Of a DNA stretch of 64,000 nucleotides, positions 60,977 through 64,000 are shown piece after piece. The stretch is from Panax quinquefolius (lineage: Eukaryota > Streptophyta > Magnoliopsida > Apiales > Araliaceae). The notes under the pieces were generated by a model, which saw nothing but the letters and a program-made list of their open reading frames with translations, was not told where the DNA came from and ran no database searches. The position numbers and the translations under genes were made by a program. The DNA is taken from contig CM035161.1 in the NCBI GenBank assembly GCA_020205615.1, forward strand, positions 4,084,526 to 4,148,525, in the 5' to 3' direction. Position 1 is the first letter of the stretch, and each line of letters starts with the position of its first letter.

Positions 60977-63600
60977 TGTAAGACCCCAACTTTTATAAAT
61001 AAAGATGAATTTTTCTATAAATATTATTTTTGAATATTATGGAATAAATTTGATATAATGTTATAGTTATGGGTAATATTTATAACTTTTGCAAAGTATG
61101 CAAGTTGTTATAAAATATTCGTTTGGTTCTGGGAATATTCTTTTGTTAGGAATATTCAGTATAATGGCTCAATCATTGGTGGACCCCATTAATGTAATTA
61201 TTATCATTTGATTGAGAAAACGACAAAAACATTTTATAAAAATAACTACGGAGGTGTTACCGTTAAAACTGTTGAACTACCCGGTGGTAAAAGTACAAGA
61301 ATACGTCTGAATGGTTGCAAGAAGACACGGTATTGATTATCGATGCTTACGTGAGAAGTCACTCACCTTATGCTCAATTATTGCTACATGAATTGCTGCA
61401 TCATATCTCTTATATTATTGATTCAATTATTGTCACAAAGATCATCCAGATAATATGTTATAGTATTAAATCAATAATTGAGACGACAAGTTATAAATGA
61501 TTAATAATTGTTGAAAGATTAAATATGTGTTGATGAAAAAAATGATTTGTGGTAAGTTTGATTATTTTATGGGGGCTCATATGTCATCATCTAAGAGTCT
61601 CTTCATCAATAGAATTACCTTCATCAATAGTAATTACCCTTGTGAATAGTATTTACCTTCGTCGATAGTAATTACCTTCACAATAAGTAATTACCCTTGT
61701 GAATAGTATTTACCTTCGTCAATAGTATTTACCTTCGTTAATAGTAATTACCTTTACCAGACGTCGAACCACTTGTCGTTTCACATTACAGCATCGAACC
61801 ACTTGTCGTTTCACACTACAAAGGCCGAACCACTTGTCGTTTCACATTACAAAAGGCCAAACCACTTTTCTTTTCACATCATTAGTCGCCGCCACTTGCC
61901 TTTTCACACTAAGAAAAGCTAAGCTAGAAATCTTCTATAAATAGAGGCCTAGGGCTTCATTATTTTCACGAATTCATTCAAGCTATAGAGAGAAGTATAG
62001 AGAATAAGAGAGAAAGAAGAAAAGTATTTTGTTACTACACCGCAAGTAAAGATTCAATCTCCTACCAAATGTAAGGGGTGTTATTCTTTCTTATTCATGA
62101 AGAGAACTATTGTTATTCCATTGCTTATTATTCTCATTGGAATAACTCGATATAAATGGTTTACCCTATACTTGGTGACATTCTTTTATTATTCTCGCTT
62201 GGAACATCCTGCTCACAGTGTTTTACACCGGACGGTTCCGCTCTTTATTATTATTCTCGCTTGGAACATCCTGCATGTGTGTTTTACACCGGACCGGTTC
62301 CGCTTTTATTATTCTCGTTGGAACATCCTCGTCACATACGGTGTTTTACACCGACCGGTTCCGCTTTTATTATTCTCATTGGAATATCCTATCTCGTGTT
62401 TTTACACCGGATCCGGTTCCATCTTTATTATTCTCGTTGAACATCCTGCTTGTGAATTTCACCCGACCGGTTCCGCTTCTTTATTATTCTGTGGAATAAC
62501 TTTCATAGCATGCGCTTCATCGCATGCATGGTGATTTCTTTTGTTATTCCATTCTTTATTATACCCAATTGGTTAAAACTTTGACTTCTATACTCCATGA
62601 AATTAGTGGAATATCCTTGATATTTCAAGCGTTTCATCCAAAGATCTTTCATGAAAATATTCTTCCGATCATTCTTGAATTTTACTCTACAAAACAAAGA
62701 TCATGTTGATAATTTGGACGTTAATAATTCCTTGATAAAATAATTCTTGAACTTGTTTTATTGAATTCTTATATCATTGTCATCATCCTTATGTTTATAT
62801 TTTTTTAAAGTCATCCATGGCACAGAAGTGCATAGATGGACTTGGTATGATTATGACCGAGACTATTCGGTGTAATCATGATCGTAATGTTACAAATGAT
62901 GTGGTAAAAATCCTCGATGGTCAGTAGTGCATTGATGGATGGATGCTTGTTGGCATGATCATGACCATTAATGAATACACAAATATTCTCGGCCGTAGTG
63001 CATGAATAATTGTGGTCGTGATACTAAAGAATATCCTCGGCAGAAGTGCGGGGGTGATTCGATGATGTGGAATATTTATTAAAGTTCGAGTCTCAAATTT
63101 ATAACAATGATGAAAAACCTTTAAAACCTAAAAGATAGTAGACTTTATTTTCTACTTGACTCTTTTAATGGATTAGATATTCATTGCAGCTTAAACCGGG
63201 TTGTCATTGTATTTTATCGCTTTAACATTGTTGAAGACTATTGATAATTTATTCTCATTATCTTAGTCATAATATTTCTTCGGGCTAGTTGAGCTCACCC
63301 TTTCTTTCACCGTTCTCTCTTGAAATGAGAATATAGGTTGACGAGTCGGGAAACGAGTGATGGTCCCGAAGATAAGATTAGTAGTCCTCACTATTCTCGT
63401 GAAATAAAGTGTGATAATAATTGTAATGAGGACTCCTTTTTGAGTTTGTATAATATCTAGTAGACGATATTTGTATTTAAACTCACGCTTTATGTCGATT
63501 GTACACACTACGCTTATGTTAGTAAGTTGTATTTAAATTACATACCATGTAAGTGGCGACCCAAGATGGGTGATGTATACCTAATTTTGGGGGCGTCACA
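60977..63600 (+). repeat. 3' LTR of element B
   Basis: 2.62 kb, ending CTAATTTTGGGGGCGTCACA. TATAAATAG is at 61936-61944, the 60-bp array at 62180-62500 and TAGTGCA modules at 62815-63050. It is identical to the 5' LTR over long AT-rich runs, with clustered differences at CG and CNG sites. Confidence 0.94.
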
Positions 63601-63798
63601 GTAGTCCTCACCATTTTTGTAAAATAATGTATCAATAAATGTGATGAGGATTTATTTGAGTATAGATATTGTCTAGAAGATAATATTTGTATTTAAACTC
63701 ACGCTTTTCTTTGTTGTAATAATAAAGTTATAGTTGTTTCTGTACCATGTATTGACAACTCAGAATGGGTGATGTATACCTATTTTGGGGGCGTCACA
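63601..63798 (+). repeat. 3' LTR of element A, last part
   Basis: Resumes with GTAGTCCTCACC (63601-63605 is the right duplication of B) and ends GGGGGCGTCACA. It matches 46220-46418 of the 5' LTR. Confidence 0.93.
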
Positions 63799-64000
63799 TC
63801 ATCTGCATAATATTTTATATTATTAAATCAATAATTGAGACGACAAAGTTATTCATATTACTATTTGTATTATTGACAATGTTTGGAAAGTTCTGTCGAG
63901 AAAAGGGGTTTGGTCACCTAATTGTGAGCCAATAGGGAGAAATCCTTATCGGAAAGCCCCCTCTTTTCGGGAATGATCTAGTTGTTAATATTGTAAGTTA
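63799..64000 (+). mobile_element. Element C, continued beyond the window
   Basis: Begins with the right TCATC of element A and continues the LTR broken at 43820 (AATCAATAATTGAGACGACAA). It runs to the window end, so I cannot tell whether C is a solo LTR or a full element. Confidence 0.85.

Larger units (their letters stand above)
53510..63600 (+). mobile_element. Element B: Ty3/gypsy LTR retrotransposon
   Basis: A 10.1 kb complete-length element with target duplication GTAGT (53505-53509 and 63601-63605). LTRs at 53510-56142 and 60977-63600; internal 56143-60976. It is related to A (gag and pol align throughout), but its LTR belongs to a different family. It is the youngest insertion of the nest, because it lies in the 3' LTR of A. 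Gag and pol are broken by short indels. Confidence 0.95.
43821..63798 (+). mobile_element. Element A: Ty3/gypsy LTR retrotransposon, interrupted by B
   Basis: TCATC at 43816-43820 and 63799-63803 marks the target duplication. Components: 5' LTR 43821-46420, internal region 46421-51182, 3' LTR 51183-53509 continued at 63606-63798. Without B it is about 9.9 kb. Gag and pol lie on the + strand in Ty3/gypsy order. The two LTRs are nearly identical in AT-rich stretches, which suggests a recent insertion. The first base is C (CGTAAGACC) instead of the expected T. Confidence 0.95.

Overview
The window is nuclear DNA of a flowering plant, most likely a eudicot. It is AT-rich, its genes have GT-AG spliceosomal introns, it carries the plant-specific DUF538 family, and about two thirds of it is transposable elements (MULE, Ty3/gypsy, L1, Helitron, Stowaway). 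I cannot name the species. I recognise no tRNA, rRNA or CRISPR array.

Layout. 1-1373 is flank with no gene I recognise. 1374-22747 is one large, old Mutator-like element (MULE) whose diverged terminal repeats match around 1411-1437 and 22681-22707. It carries a decayed mudrA transposase gene on the + strand and a convergent Ulp1-type (C48) cysteine-protease gene on the - strand, the arrangement of the KI/Kaonashi MULEs. Three long terminal repeat (LTR) insertions sit in it, each with a readable 5-bp target duplication: a solo LTR in mudrA (4883-7443), a solo LTR at the protease stop codon (10571-13141) and a collapsed gypsy element in a protease exon (14364-18983).

22757-43335 is the genic part. 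It holds a two-exon DUF538 gene (23295-24141, +), a four-exon gene for a tail-anchored plant protein of unknown function (26029-29167, +) and a gene of about 13 exons for mRNA cap guanine-N7 methyltransferase (32769-42643, -). The introns of the last two hold a Helitron-like element, a MITE, a 5'-truncated antisense L1 and a Stowaway MITE.

43336-64000 is a three-deep nest of related Ty3/gypsy elements. Element C (fragments 43336-43820 and 63799-64000) was hit by element A (43821-63798, duplication TCATC). The 3' LTR of A was then hit by element B (53510-63600, duplication GTAGT). A and B have 2.5-2.6 kb LTRs, gag with zinc knuckles, and pol in the order protease, reverse transcriptase, RNase H, integrase, with a chromodomain-like tail. 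This suggests a chromovirus of the Del/Tekay type, which is inference. All their reading frames are broken by short indels.

Two broad patterns stand out. First, sequence damage in the retroelements is local, short and mostly next to CG or CNG sites, while the single-copy exons read cleanly. That fits methylation-linked base-calling error in an unpolished long-read assembly at least as well as true decay. Second, LTR families A, B and C share a short tandem module containing TAGTGCA in their downstream part, whose copy number differs between copies.
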